64,000 nucleotides of DNA from Sphingobacterium thalpophilum. Its GTDB lineage: Bacteria; Bacteroidota; Bacteroidia; Sphingobacteriales; Sphingobacteriaceae. Both the position numbers and the translations under genes were made by a program. Under the pieces are notes generated by a model. The model saw only the letters and a program-made list of their open reading frames with translations, ran no database searches and was not told where the DNA came from. The DNA lies in the NCBI RefSeq assembly GCF_038396785.1, contig NZ_CP151087.1, positions 5,146,001 through 5,210,000 of the forward strand. The letters run 5' to 3'. Positions 37,731 to 45,727 of the stretch are shown here, in pieces (position 1 is the stretch's first letter; the number at the start of each line of letters is the position of its first letter).

Positions 37731-37758
37731 ATTATGGAAAGCTTTCCATAATAAAGGC
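37725..37758. repeat. 34-bp perfect palindrome at the RIT/istB border
   Basis: GCCTTTATTATGGAAAG followed at once by its reverse complement (17-base arms, no spacer). It contains the half-site TTATGGAAAG also found near the first recombinase start. It exists only at the right border, and its size and symmetry suggest a recombination site. Confidence 0.85.
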
Positions 37759-37782
37759 GAAAGTCTAAGAAAAAAGAAGTAA
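37753..37782 (+). pseudogene. Last codons of istB, right of the RIT element
   Basis: Encodes KGESLRKKK-stop in the frame that continues RIELKG at 34233-34238, the usual IstB ending. This proves the target of the RIT insertion. Confidence 0.85.
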
Positions 37783-38065
37783 TATTGTCAGGTCATCAGT
37801 TGGACTGAAAAAAGCCTTGTTAGAGGGGTCAGTATGTCCAGCGGAGGGGTCAACTTCAACATTATATCCACAATAGAGTTATAGATATTGAATTGAAAGA
37901 TTTTCCTCTCCTTTTGCTGTAATTTTCCCAACTTTTTATGTATGTTTGTCCGGCTAGGCCCATAGTCGTCATCAGAAAAAATCAAACTATTTTTGTGTTT
38001 TCAGATTAAAACATGAAGGCTTAAATTTTGTTAATAGGTCAAAATAATTTTTAAAAGTTTTCTAG
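37783..38065. other. IS21 end remnant and gene-free region
   Basis: Just after istB the repeat GAGGGGTCA occurs twice, 21 bases apart (37823-37831 and 37844-37852), like the multiple transposase-binding repeats in IS21 ends. The exact outer end is not visible. The rest, to the start at 38066, is A+T-rich and without a convincing gene; it should hold the promoter of the next gene. Confidence 0.5.
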
Positions 38066-38836
38066 ATGAATCAAGTTTGCGAATTGAATATAGATTCCAA
38101 GATTGTTAAAGAAATAGCAAAAGCTTATAGTACATTGGACTATGTGCCGAAGTTGCGAAATCTTTTGAATCTTGTTTATCCAGAAAAGAAAACGAACAAA
38201 TTTTGTAAACTCGATTTGCATAAAGAGATTAACAATCTTTTGTTGAATAGTTATGAAGGAGAACCTATTTTAAAGTATAAATTGTTCAAGGCTTTTGTTA
38301 ATAGGGATGTTGTAGCGGCTTATGAGATCAAAGTTAAGAATAGCCGAGTAGATTTCCTTACTGTAGATGATGCTACAACGAGTTTTGAGATCAAATCAAG
38401 CCTCGATAATTTAACCAAGCTTTCAAAACAATCAAGCGATTACGTAAGTGCGTTTGACTTTAATAATATTGTCATTCATGAGCGACACTTGACCAAGTGC
38501 CTGGAAATTGTGCCAAAAAGTTTTGGAATTATTACGGTAGACCAACACGGATACGAAATTGTTCGTAAGCCAACTTTCAATAGAAGTACAGATCCATCTG
38601 AACAGTTAAATCTGCTAACGAAAAAAGAGCTGTTGAAGAATTTCGGTACAATAGATGCCAATGATATTTTGAGCAACCTTGACAATATTGAAATTAATAA
38701 AATCTTCAAAGTGACGCTAAAAGAACGTTATAAGATACGTTGGAATTTTATCGTCAAGAATTCTGCTGATATTCTTCCGATAGATCTCCAGTTTTTCTTT
38801 AAAACTAATGTAGAGCCGGCTCTTATCTATAATTAG
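38066..38836 (+). CDS. sce7726-family nuclease-like protein
   Basis: 256 residues. A PD-(D/E)XK-like core is visible: Asp96 in SRVDFLTV, then Glu108 and Lys110 in FEIKSSLDNL, followed by the family-typical KLSKQSSDYVSAFDFNNIVI. sce7726 proteins are found in defence-rich and mobile regions; a DNA-cleaving role is inferred, not shown. The stop overlaps the stop of the convergent beta-family gene by four bases (38833-38836). The pairing of sce7726 and beta-family genes seems recurrent, supporting a joint function. No signal peptide; cytoplasmic. Confidence 0.8.
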   Translation: MNQVCELNIDSKIVKEIAKAYSTLDYVPKLRNLLNLVYPEKKTNKFCKLDLHKEINNLLLNSYEGEPILKYKLFKAFVNRDVVAAYEIKVKNSRVDFLTVDDATTSFEIKSSLDNLTKLSKQSSDYVSAFDFNNIVIHERHLTKCLEIVPKSFGIITVDQHGYEIVRKPTFNRSTDPSEQLNLLTKKELLKNFGTIDANDILSNLDNIEINKIFKVTLKERYKIRWNFIVKNSADILPIDLQFFFKTNVEPALIYN

Positions 38837-39933
38837 GTTATTATATTCGCTTTTATTTTTTTATCAATACAATACAGGTAATGTAGCATGGCTATACGTT
38901 TAAATTTTGCTTGACTTTTATGGGGTTCTATTTCAGCCCACATATCTTTAATCAATTTCCAGCCCGGATTTAAGTTATCAATATATTGAATGGGGGAGGT
39001 GCTCATCCTTGTGACTTGGTCCGACTTTAAGACATCCCTGATTATTATACTTCTTAAATCGTCCAAATCAGCTTCCTTGCCATTTCTACCTTTATAACCA
39101 TAGAATGAGTTCTCGACAGCATCATAAAAGATGAATCCAGGACTGATTCCACCACCGTCTTCCAACAAGTCCTTTTTGATACCCACATAGTCTCCAAAGC
39201 CCATAGCTCCATAAGATCTAAAAGTGGATTGTAATAAATTGTCCGCTTTATCGATTCGCATACCATGATCTAATCCAGAGTTAGTTGTACTATGATGAAT
39301 CGGACTGTTTAAAATAATGACAGGACATGTTTTGAAATTTGCAATATAATCCAGCATAAAATCAATAGAATACAAGTCGTCTTCACTTGCAAGAGAGTAT
39401 TCTTCTAGATCAATGAAAAGATAGTCTTTTTCAGTTATTACTTTAGCAATCTGTTGCATATCATTTGTAAATGTTAGTGAAGAAGTTCTAAATGCTAGAT
39501 TATCAAATACTAATCTCAAATCTCCTTCTTGTAACAGAATAGAATTTGGTTCTCCTGTTCTTTGCCAATATGTACTAATAACAGGAATAACCTTCTTGCT
39601 TAAAAGACTTAAACTCATTAGATGAGCAGTTCTCTCGGTTCTGTTACCTATTACCCTTGATTGGAACTCAAGAACTTCCTTCTTCATCCTACTAGATGGC
39701 TTTAACTGGATAGGTAGATCTATAAACACCTTTTCACTTTTAATTGTTCTTAATATTGGAAGGTATATTTCATGAAACTTTGGCTCAGCTTTTTTCTTTG
39801 AAGTATGCTTTCGTTCAAGTTTCTTGAATATTTCGATATATGGATATATCCTATCCCCAAAATCGAAGCTTGACAAAACTTTTTTCTCTTCTTGACGATA
39901 TCTAAATACTGGCGTATAAATAGGTGTACCCAT
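38833..39933 (-). CDS. Beta-family protein
   Basis: 366 residues. Family-typical N-terminus (TPIYTPVFRYRQEEKKVL), a TIM-barrel-like alternation (YIEIFKKL, VIPVISTYW, YLFIDLEEYSL, CPVIILNSP) and a conserved YGDYVGIK-like segment (GFGDYVGIKKDL), as in the beta protein family first named from T4 phage. The biochemical function is unknown to me. It converges with, and overlaps, the sce7726 gene, and begins 11 bases after the stop of the HTH-ImmA gene on the same strand, so it is probably in an operon with higB and the HTH-ImmA gene. Confidence 0.75.
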   Translation of the reverse strand: MGTPIYTPVFRYRQEEKKVLSSFDFGDRIYPYIEIFKKLERKHTSKKKAEPKFHEIYLPILRTIKSEKVFIDLPIQLKPSSRMKKEVLEFQSRVIGNRTERTAHLMSLSLLSKKVIPVISTYWQRTGEPNSILLQEGDLRLVFDNLAFRTSSLTFTNDMQQIAKVITEKDYLFIDLEEYSLASEDDLYSIDFMLDYIANFKTCPVIILNSPIHHSTTNSGLDHGMRIDKADNLLQSTFRSYGAMGFGDYVGIKKDLLEDGGGISPGFIFYDAVENSFYGYKGRNGKEADLDDLRSIIIRDVLKSDQVTRMSTSPIQYIDNLNPGWKLIKDMWAEIEPHKSQAKFKRIAMLHYLYCIDKKIKANIIT

Positions 39934-39944
39934 GGCTAATGAGT

Positions 39945-41066
39945 TTAATGTTTTATAAAATAATCTAAATTGATTTTTACCTTCAAATTTCCTCCAAAAT
40001 GAAACGGTACCCGGTTTAAATTTTGAAGACGCCCTAATACTATGGCGGGATGAGTATTATATGCTCTCGCCACTTTTCTAATTGTACCTTCTGTTATTGT
40101 ATCTGTTATTGTATCTGTTATTGTATCTTCAATGGTTTCTAGGAAAGAATCTGGGAGAAGCCAGTCTCTAGCAAAATCATTAGCTTCTTGTTCTTTATCC
40201 TTATCATTCTCTACCTCGTCAAAATCTTCAATAAATACGTCCTTTTTACCATGAAGTAAAATATGTCCGGCTTCATGATAGAAGGTAAACCAAAAATGGT
40301 CATTTGTCTTATAGCGATCCGTTATTTGGATTAATGGTGTACCAGCAATCCACCTTGTCGCTCCACTAATAGGCGCTTTTGAAAGACTCTTCGAATAAAT
40401 GACTGCTACTCCAACCTCTTTGCATTTTAATTCAAGCTGTTCTGCAAAATCTTCTGGTTGCTGTTCTACGAGGACTTTAATGTCCACCAAAATAGATTTA
40501 AATGCATCTTTGTTGTAATCTGGTAATTCTAATTTATGTAATCTCAGTTCTCCAATTCTTAGCCAAGCAGCCATATTACTTAAGTGTGCATTCAGCTTAT
40601 CGCTCTTTCTAAAGTTTGTGCCCACATAATTATTTATATATAATTGCTGCCATTGAATAGGGGAAGCAACGCCATAAAATTTTAAACATTCTTCTGCTAA
40701 TTCGCTACTAGCTTTTTTTGAAGATAGGAACCCGTATTCATGTAATTCTTTGAGAGGTTGCTCTTTAAGCCAATCAATACATTGTTCCAAAAATTCCTCC
40801 TGCTCTATTCGGGCCAATTTCTCACGATAATTAGCTTCTCTATTTAACCAGAACTGTGTATCGATACCTAATACTTTTTCAAGCTGAAGCGCGGTGTTCA
40901 CCGTAATGGGTGCCTTACCCGAAATTAAATCATTTACCTTTCCTGGTGTCTTGCCAATTCGCTCTGCAAATTCTGCTTGGGTCATTTTTAGAAATTCCAA
41001 GGTTTCTAAAATTGTGTCACCAGGTTTTGATAATAATTCTCTCTCTATTTCTAAGTTCTTGCTCAT
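39945..41066 (-). CDS. HigA-type HTH / ImmA-IrrE metallopeptidase fusion
   Basis: 373 residues from the ATG at 41066; an earlier in-frame ATG (41108) would overlap higB. The N-terminus is a HigA-like helix-turn-helix (about residues 25-65: MTQAEFAERIGKTPGKVNDLISG), the C-terminus an ImmA/IrrE zinc peptidase with HEAGH at 264-268 and a third ligand Glu in KEQEANDFARDWLLP. Such fusions act as regulated antitoxins or proteolytic switches. It follows the HigB-like toxin gene by 19 bases. A 12-bp tandem repeat (three copies) adds DTIT units after the peptidase core. Confidence 0.88.
   Translation of the reverse strand: MSKNLEIERELLSKPGDTILETLEFLKMTQAEFAERIGKTPGKVNDLISGKAPITVNTALQLEKVLGIDTQFWLNREANYREKLARIEQEEFLEQCIDWLKEQPLKELHEYGFLSSKKASSELAEECLKFYGVASPIQWQQLYINNYVGTNFRKSDKLNAHLSNMAAWLRIGELRLHKLELPDYNKDAFKSILVDIKVLVEQQPEDFAEQLELKCKEVGVAVIYSKSLSKAPISGATRWIAGTPLIQITDRYKTNDHFWFTFYHEAGHILLHGKKDVFIEDFDEVENDKDKEQEANDFARDWLLPDSFLETIEDTITDTITDTITEGTIRKVARAYNTHPAIVLGRLQNLNRVPFHFGGNLKVKINLDYFIKH
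40091..40126 (-). repeat. Three perfect copies of a 12-bp in-frame tandem repeat
   Basis: Unit CTGTTATTGTAT on the plus strand, encoding repeated Asp-Thr-Ile-Thr in the metallopeptidase. Multiples of 12 bases keep the frame, so copy number could vary between strains without destroying the protein. Confidence 0.85.
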
Positions 41067-41085
41067 ATCTATATTTCGATTAGAA

Positions 41086-41415
41086 TTAATGATAGTCTGT
41101 CGTATCAATAATTCGAATGTCGGTCACTCTTATTCTATCTATCTCACCTGTTGGTGTGAGCGGAATTGGGTCGTTGTCTATTTCAAAAATCAGTCTGTGA
41201 TTAGGAGAAATATTTACGGCCCATTCACCATCCCGATTTCCTGAAAGCGCATGGCAATTGGCAGCGGGTATTTGCATTAAAACATTGAGGTTGGGTGATG
41301 CCTCAATATCATCTAATCTTGCTTGTACTTTTTTTGCCATTGTGCCAAATGCTTTCTTGATCTCAGCAGCTGATGAGAACTTCTTTTTAATTTTATTAGA
41401 ATAAGTGATCTTCAT
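41086..41415 (-). CDS. HigB/RelE-type toxin
   Basis: 109 residues of the RelE/ParE fold, HigB branch: MKITYSNKIKKKF, KVQARLDDIEASPNL, IPAANCHALSGNRDGEWAVNISPNHRLIFEI, VTDIRIIDTTDYH. These toxins cleave mRNA on the ribosome. Gene order toxin before antitoxin is usual for HigBA. The partner is the following HTH-ImmA fusion instead of a plain HigA. It probably starts the operon that includes the beta-family gene. Confidence 0.85.
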   Translation of the reverse strand: MKITYSNKIKKKFSSAAEIKKAFGTMAKKVQARLDDIEASPNLNVLMQIPAANCHALSGNRDGEWAVNISPNHRLIFEIDNDPIPLTPTGEIDRIRVTDIRIIDTTDYH

Positions 41416-41523
41416 TCTTTAAAATTTTTATTACCTAAAAAAGGTAATAATTTTTACAAATATAAATAAGATTTTATAAACTCCAAAAAGTTAAGTAGTT
41501 ATTGGCTGAGAATTTGTAGTTTA

Positions 41524-41826
41524 CTAACTACTATACTTTTCTAAAGCGTCTCTATAAAGATTTTCACTCTCGTCTTTAAATCTTGTCTTGTTTGCTATCA
41601 GTTCCTTAAATTTCTCGTTGATATTTTTATATATTATCTGATGTGCTTTGTTCTGTAAGATGTCCTCATTGTATTCATCCATGATAAACTCTTCAGTTAT
41701 AGCACTATTTAGAAGTTGAATTAAATCATCTTTTCCAATTTGATCTATTAATATCCATTCAGGCTCTTTTCCTTCTGTTTTTCTTAGAAAAAACCCTTTG
41801 TTATCATTAATTTTTAAGTGTTTCAT
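41524..41826 (-). CDS. Small acidic partner of the PHP-ATPase
   Basis: 100 residues, predicted mainly helical, rich in Glu, Asp and Lys (DLIQLLNSAITEEFIMDEYNEDIL). No recognised domain. Its start lies within the last 20 bases of the PHP-ATPase gene, so the two are translationally coupled and probably work together. It has no signal peptide or membrane helix. Function unknown; an inhibitor, sensor or immunity role is conceivable from position only. Confidence 0.7.
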   Translation of the reverse strand: MKHLKINDNKGFFLRKTEGKEPEWILIDQIGKDDLIQLLNSAITEEFIMDEYNEDILQNKAHQIIYKNINEKFKELIANKTRFKDESENLYRDALEKYSS

Positions 41827-43819
41827 AAGTTTTTATTCTTCTTTCTTCATAAGCATCATTACCAGCTTCTAGGCACTTTAGCAAAATATCATAGTTTTCT
41901 ATCTCTTTTCCGTTTTGATCTTTTAATGTCTTTTGAGACGGATGTCCACTGAATACTTGGTAACTTATTTCTTGATCTACTATAGTTTTCTTTGTGTAAA
42001 GTATATAATCGGGTTGTATTGATGCGCCAACGGTATTGTTGTGTGTGACGACTACAACTGGAATATGCTGGGATATTGACTTTAGAAGTTCATTAACCTC
42101 ATTTTTAAGGAATAAATTGTCAAATGAAGATTCCGGTTCGTCAATGAGAAGCATGTCATATTGAAGGGCATCATTTATCTCATGTAAAAGATTGAATTCA
42201 GATCTTTCCCCTCCTGAGACAGGGACATTATGCTTATTCAATGTTTGATAACAAATGTCAATAAAAAATTTATGATACTCCGTTTCAGGAAGTCCAGTTG
42301 TTTTCAATGAATTTAAAAAGCTGTACGGGTTATCATATCTTGAAAATGCATCACTAAATACAAGCATCTTACCACTCTTATTTTTCATTTCTTGCGCACC
42401 ACAATAGGTTTTTGTTTTAGCTATGACTTTAAAACCTCTGATTTCCTTTCTATCTATTTCTCTTTCTTTTTTTAATTCCTCGACGATAGAATTAAATCTT
42501 CTTACTTTTTCATTTTCAATAAGAATTTGATAAAGGTCAATATCATCAGGGGGTGTAGAAGTTGATTTAAGCCGTAGTTCACTTTTTATTTTTTGTATAA
42601 CATCGTTCAGCCACCTTTTTTTTAGATTATCTTCATGAAGCTCTATGTGTTTGATAATAAGATCTCTTAATAGGTTTTTAAGATTCTCGATAATCAAATG
42701 CTTACTGATAATATCTTTATACTCGGTATTTTCTATCAAAGTTTCCGTTGCTTTGATAAGGTTTTCTAACGATTTCAGTTCAATCTCCGTAAGTAGTGAT
42801 TCACTAAAGAGTATCGTTTTAGAGTAAGTGTCGAATTTATCGCTTTCAGATGCAAATTTTAATAAACTTGATATATATTTTTCAAGATCTAATTTGTTCG
42901 ATCTAAGGTCAATATTTTTGACCTCATCTACCACGTCTTTGAATTCTTTGAAAAATTTCTCATTGACAGTACTATGTCTCGTTGTGAGTAATTTTTCAAA
43001 CTTTTCTTCGTCATTTTGTAATAAGGCAAACTGCTTTATGTATTTCACTTCTTCCTGTGATTCCATAATGCGGCCTAATGTATGTGTTTTACCAGAAGAA
43101 CGTTCCCCCAGAACAACATTGAGACCGGTCGATAGATAGAGACCATCATCTGTAACTTGAAAAAACTTATTACCATCACTTTTTGTCATACTCACTTTGG
43201 ATTTGTCACTTAGGCAATATTTTATTCCTCCCAAAGTTATTTCTTCTAAATCAATGAATGTTTGTCGGGTTGGATATGTTTTTAGTCCACTTTTGATTCT
43301 AATATCACTAAATATGACAGGTGTAAGTTTTTCATTATCTTTTATGCAAGTCGTAAATTTTTTTGCACTAGTCACTTCGCCAGCCAATATATGAGGAGAA
43401 AGCTTGGCCAAAGTGTCTGCGGTTATATTTGGACTTTTGTCATAATGTGGAATTAGAAGATACTTTGTGAGGTCAGGAAAAATTTTATTTAGTGTTTCAA
43501 CATCAATATAGTCTTCTTTTGTATTTATCAAGCCTTTTACCTCATTACATTTAGTTGCAAAATCTGTCAATTCTTTGTTTTCTGAAATAAGGAGTAAATG
43601 TCCTTTTTCGAGATCAATTTCTATCCCTGGAAGAACCCTAATTCCTAATTCTTGGGTTATTACTTCAAATTGCTTAAGGTCAAAAAGGTTATGGTTTGTA
43701 ATAGCAATACAATCTAATTCAAGTTTGGTAACATATTCTTTTAATGTATCAAGGCAAAAGTCAAAGGGCGAGTCGCTAATAGAAGCTACAGTATGAATAT
43801 GTAGGTCGATCTTTTTCAA
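41807..43819 (-). CDS. PHP-domain / SMC-type ATPase fusion
   Basis: 670 residues. The PHP phosphoesterase domain comes first: His7 and His9 (HIHT), His43 (TNHN), Glu67 (GIEID), His125 (IPHYDK) and Asp172 (FSDIR) can bind metals. An ABC/SMC-like ATPase follows: Walker A GERSSGKT at 238-245, a helical coiled-coil-like middle of about 250 residues, signature SGGERSEFNL, Walker B DMLLIDEPESS and switch His in VVVVTHNN. ATPases of this design couple DNA or RNA sensing to nucleic-acid processing; PHP domains hydrolyse phosphoesters. It sits in a defence-like island and is coupled to a small downstream gene. The system type is not one I can name. Confidence 0.85.
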   Translation of the reverse strand: MKKIDLHIHTVASISDSPFDFCLDTLKEYVTKLELDCIAITNHNLFDLKQFEVITQELGIRVLPGIEIDLEKGHLLLISENKELTDFATKCNEVKGLINTKEDYIDVETLNKIFPDLTKYLLIPHYDKSPNITADTLAKLSPHILAGEVTSAKKFTTCIKDNEKLTPVIFSDIRIKSGLKTYPTRQTFIDLEEITLGGIKYCLSDKSKVSMTKSDGNKFFQVTDDGLYLSTGLNVVLGERSSGKTHTLGRIMESQEEVKYIKQFALLQNDEEKFEKLLTTRHSTVNEKFFKEFKDVVDEVKNIDLRSNKLDLEKYISSLLKFASESDKFDTYSKTILFSESLLTEIELKSLENLIKATETLIENTEYKDIISKHLIIENLKNLLRDLIIKHIELHEDNLKKRWLNDVIQKIKSELRLKSTSTPPDDIDLYQILIENEKVRRFNSIVEELKKEREIDRKEIRGFKVIAKTKTYCGAQEMKNKSGKMLVFSDAFSRYDNPYSFLNSLKTTGLPETEYHKFFIDICYQTLNKHNVPVSGGERSEFNLLHEINDALQYDMLLIDEPESSFDNLFLKNEVNELLKSISQHIPVVVVTHNNTVGASIQPDYILYTKKTIVDQEISYQVFSGHPSQKTLKDQNGKEIENYDILLKCLEAGNDAYEERRIKTYETLKN

Positions 43820-44020
43820 TTCAAAAATATTAGTTAATAAATAGCTGTCTAATTATAAATATAACATATATTATTATATTTTAAAATTTCAGTTGCAAGT
43901 AATTTCAACCAATTGGATGCGTTCTTTTAACTTAAAGAACCATTAGGAATTAATTGAGTATTTAGAGGAACTTATACTCTTCAAATGGTAATTCTGTCAT
44001 AATTTTCGTAAATTTACCCT

Positions 44021-44893
44021 ATGAACCAACTATCCCATTTACCGCAACGCAAACAGGACGAATTAACTGAAATCGTGAAGGTCATCTGTGAAGTAGCAAA
44101 TCCGGTTAAGGTTATCTTATTTGGCAGTCACACGACTGATAAGTGGGTAGAGGATGAATACGAGGAGAGGGGAGCGAAGTATTCTTACATCAGCGACTAC
44201 GATATTCTGGTGGTGATACCTGATGGCGACAAGGATAAAGAGCATGATATTGCTAGCAAGATAGAAAACAGAACGCTAAAATATAAGAATGATGTAAGTC
44301 CTATTGTACATAGCTTTAACTATGTAAATAAAGGGTTAGAGATGGGGCAGTACTTCTTTAGGGATATCATCAAAGAGGGGATTGTTCTTTTTGATTCAGG
44401 AGAATTTATCTTTTCAAAATCTAAATCATTGAGCAAACAGCAGGAAAGGGAATTTGCAATACAGAATTTTGAGACTTGGATTAAGGCAGGCAGTTCATTT
44501 TTTGATGGTACTAAAGCACTGTTGGAAAATGCATTAGATAAAGGGCTAAACTTTAGACAAGTTATTTTTAACCTTAATCAAACTGCTGAAAAGTTCTACG
44601 GTGGAATTCTTCTGATATTTTTTGGGTACAAGCCAAAGACACATCGACTAAAAGTTTATCGGAAATATTCTAAAAATATATCTGATAAGCTCAATCAAAT
44701 TTTTAATTATCCGATTGGTGATAGTGAAGAGTATCGATTATTTGATATTTTAAATAAGAGCTATTTGGAAGCTCGATACCAAGACGATTATTATATTGAT
44801 ATTGAGGATCTGAAAAAGTTAATATCCAAAGTCGAGATATTGGAGGAAATTTCAATATCTCTATGTGAAGAGAAAATAAAAAGCTTAAACTAA
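44021..44893 (+). CDS. Fused minimal nucleotidyltransferase-HEPN protein
   Basis: 290 residues. N-terminal MNT domain with the polymerase-beta signature ILFGSH ... ISDYDILVV (Gly-Ser and Asp-x-Asp). The C-terminal half (about 150-290) is a HEPN helical bundle (FAIQNFETWIKAGSSFFDG, FNLNQTAEKFYGGILLIFF, YLEARYQDDYYID). Separate MNT and HEPN proteins form toxin-antitoxin pairs in which MNT adenylylates HEPN; here both are one chain, as often in Bacteroidota. The canonical HEPN R-x4-6-H motif is not evident in the ARYQDDYYI segment. It is transcribed divergently from the PHP-ATPase. Confidence 0.82.
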   Translation: MNQLSHLPQRKQDELTEIVKVICEVANPVKVILFGSHTTDKWVEDEYEERGAKYSYISDYDILVVIPDGDKDKEHDIASKIENRTLKYKNDVSPIVHSFNYVNKGLEMGQYFFRDIIKEGIVLFDSGEFIFSKSKSLSKQQEREFAIQNFETWIKAGSSFFDGTKALLENALDKGLNFRQVIFNLNQTAEKFYGGILLIFFGYKPKTHRLKVYRKYSKNISDKLNQIFNYPIGDSEEYRLFDILNKSYLEARYQDDYYIDIEDLKKLISKVEILEEISISLCEEKIKSLN

Positions 44894-44926
44894 CCTAAAA
44901 TATTTCAATTTTAGACTAATACCCAA

Positions 44927-45184
44927 CTACCATTTTTTTGAAAAAATAAAATCATTATCTAGAAGATCTTGAGGTTGCTTACCTAGTCCTTTCGCATACT
45001 CTAAGAAAGTAGTGAAATTAAAATCCTTTTTACCATTTTCGATATTGCTAATATTACTTTTAGTCAAATCGCAGCGCGTAGCAAGTTGATCTTGACTAAG
45101 TCCAGCCTTTTCCCTTAGTTGTCTAAGAAAAGCTCCTACTTCAATTAATCTTGGTAAATCACGTTCTTCATTCATTGAAGGCAA
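44927..45184 (-). CDS. XRE-family HTH regulator
   Basis: 85 residues, almost entirely one helix-turn-helix domain: GAFLRQLREKAGLSQDQLATRCDLTKSNISNIENGKKDFNFTTFLEYAKGLG. It converges with the MNT-HEPN gene, with 33 bases between stops. Small XRE regulators often autoregulate and control neighbours in mobile islands. Targets are unknown. Confidence 0.85.
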   Translation of the reverse strand: MPSMNEERDLPRLIEVGAFLRQLREKAGLSQDQLATRCDLTKSNISNIENGKKDFNFTTFLEYAKGLGKQPQDLLDNDFIFSKKW

Positions 45185-45271
45185 TTAACTATTACTGGGA
45201 AAATAATTTGTTATAAGATCTTGTAACAAATAGATTGGTTTTATATATTTGTATAGTCATTCATTGGCAAC

Positions 45272-45410
45272 AGCGTGAGAAACTGAAAACCAAAGATGAA
45301 TGAGAATTATAAACTTTAAAAAATACAAAAAATTCGTAGAGAGGGCCTCCCTTATTTATTTAAGGATAAGGTCGCGTAGTTTCTCACGCTCAACCTTTGA
45401 GCAAGGGAGG
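45272..45410. other. Interlocking inverted repeats in a 543-base gene-poor gap (45185-45727)
   Basis: Two inverted repeats interlock: AGCGTGAGAAACT (45272-45284) with its complement at 45378-45390, and CCTCCCTT (45346-45353) with its complement at 45403-45410. The order a-b-a'-b' is a pseudoknot topology if transcribed. An open frame (45300-45485, 61 residues, no recognised domain) overlaps, and I consider it doubtful. The remainder of the gap to 45727 shows no gene. Confidence 0.45.
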
Positions 45411-45727
45411 TTTCTCTTCTATTTGTATATAGGGACGTTAGCTTTTAAGAATCCTTTGGATCTTAAAAAATGTCCTCCAGAATAGTTTGTAGTAATTATT
45501 CCTTGTCGAATTCAGGTTCGGAAAGGAATAAATCAGTCTACAAAAAGTCTGAACTTCTTAAACTGATGCGGTATCGTTTTTATTAATCTCCGTGTAATTG
45601 TTTTATAACCGCATTTGAGACGCCATTTTATTTACAACACGTAACTTTTTTCAAAGGGACCATCATATGCGTTAATTCAACGTAATGGGATCATTTTGTT
45701 TAAAGTTATGACCTAAAAACTTAAAAA

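Larger units (their letters stand above)
34232..37758 (-). mobile_element. Recombinase-in-trio (RIT) element inserted in istB
   Basis: Three overlapping tyrosine recombinase genes on one strand, enclosed by a 38-bp perfect inverted repeat, form a RIT element, a type known from several phyla including Bacteroidota. The host istB frame reads RIELKG up to 34238 and resumes as KGESLRKKK-stop from 37753; the 7-bp sequence TAAAGGC is present at both outer borders (34232-34238 and 37752-37758). The right border carries 20 extra bases (37732-37751) completing a 34-bp palindrome not present on the left, so the ends are asymmetric. Confidence 0.85.

Noticed and set aside
37788..37985. 65-residue minus-strand frame beside istB
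   Set aside because: Covers the IS21 end repeats and has no domain.
40091..40126. Short tandem repeat as a possible CRISPR or integrase array
   Set aside because: Only 12-bp units without spacers, in frame inside a gene.
45300..45485. 61-residue frame in the gap after the XRE gene
   Set aside because: Overlaps the interlocking inverted repeats, has no family and no upstream signal; left as doubtful.
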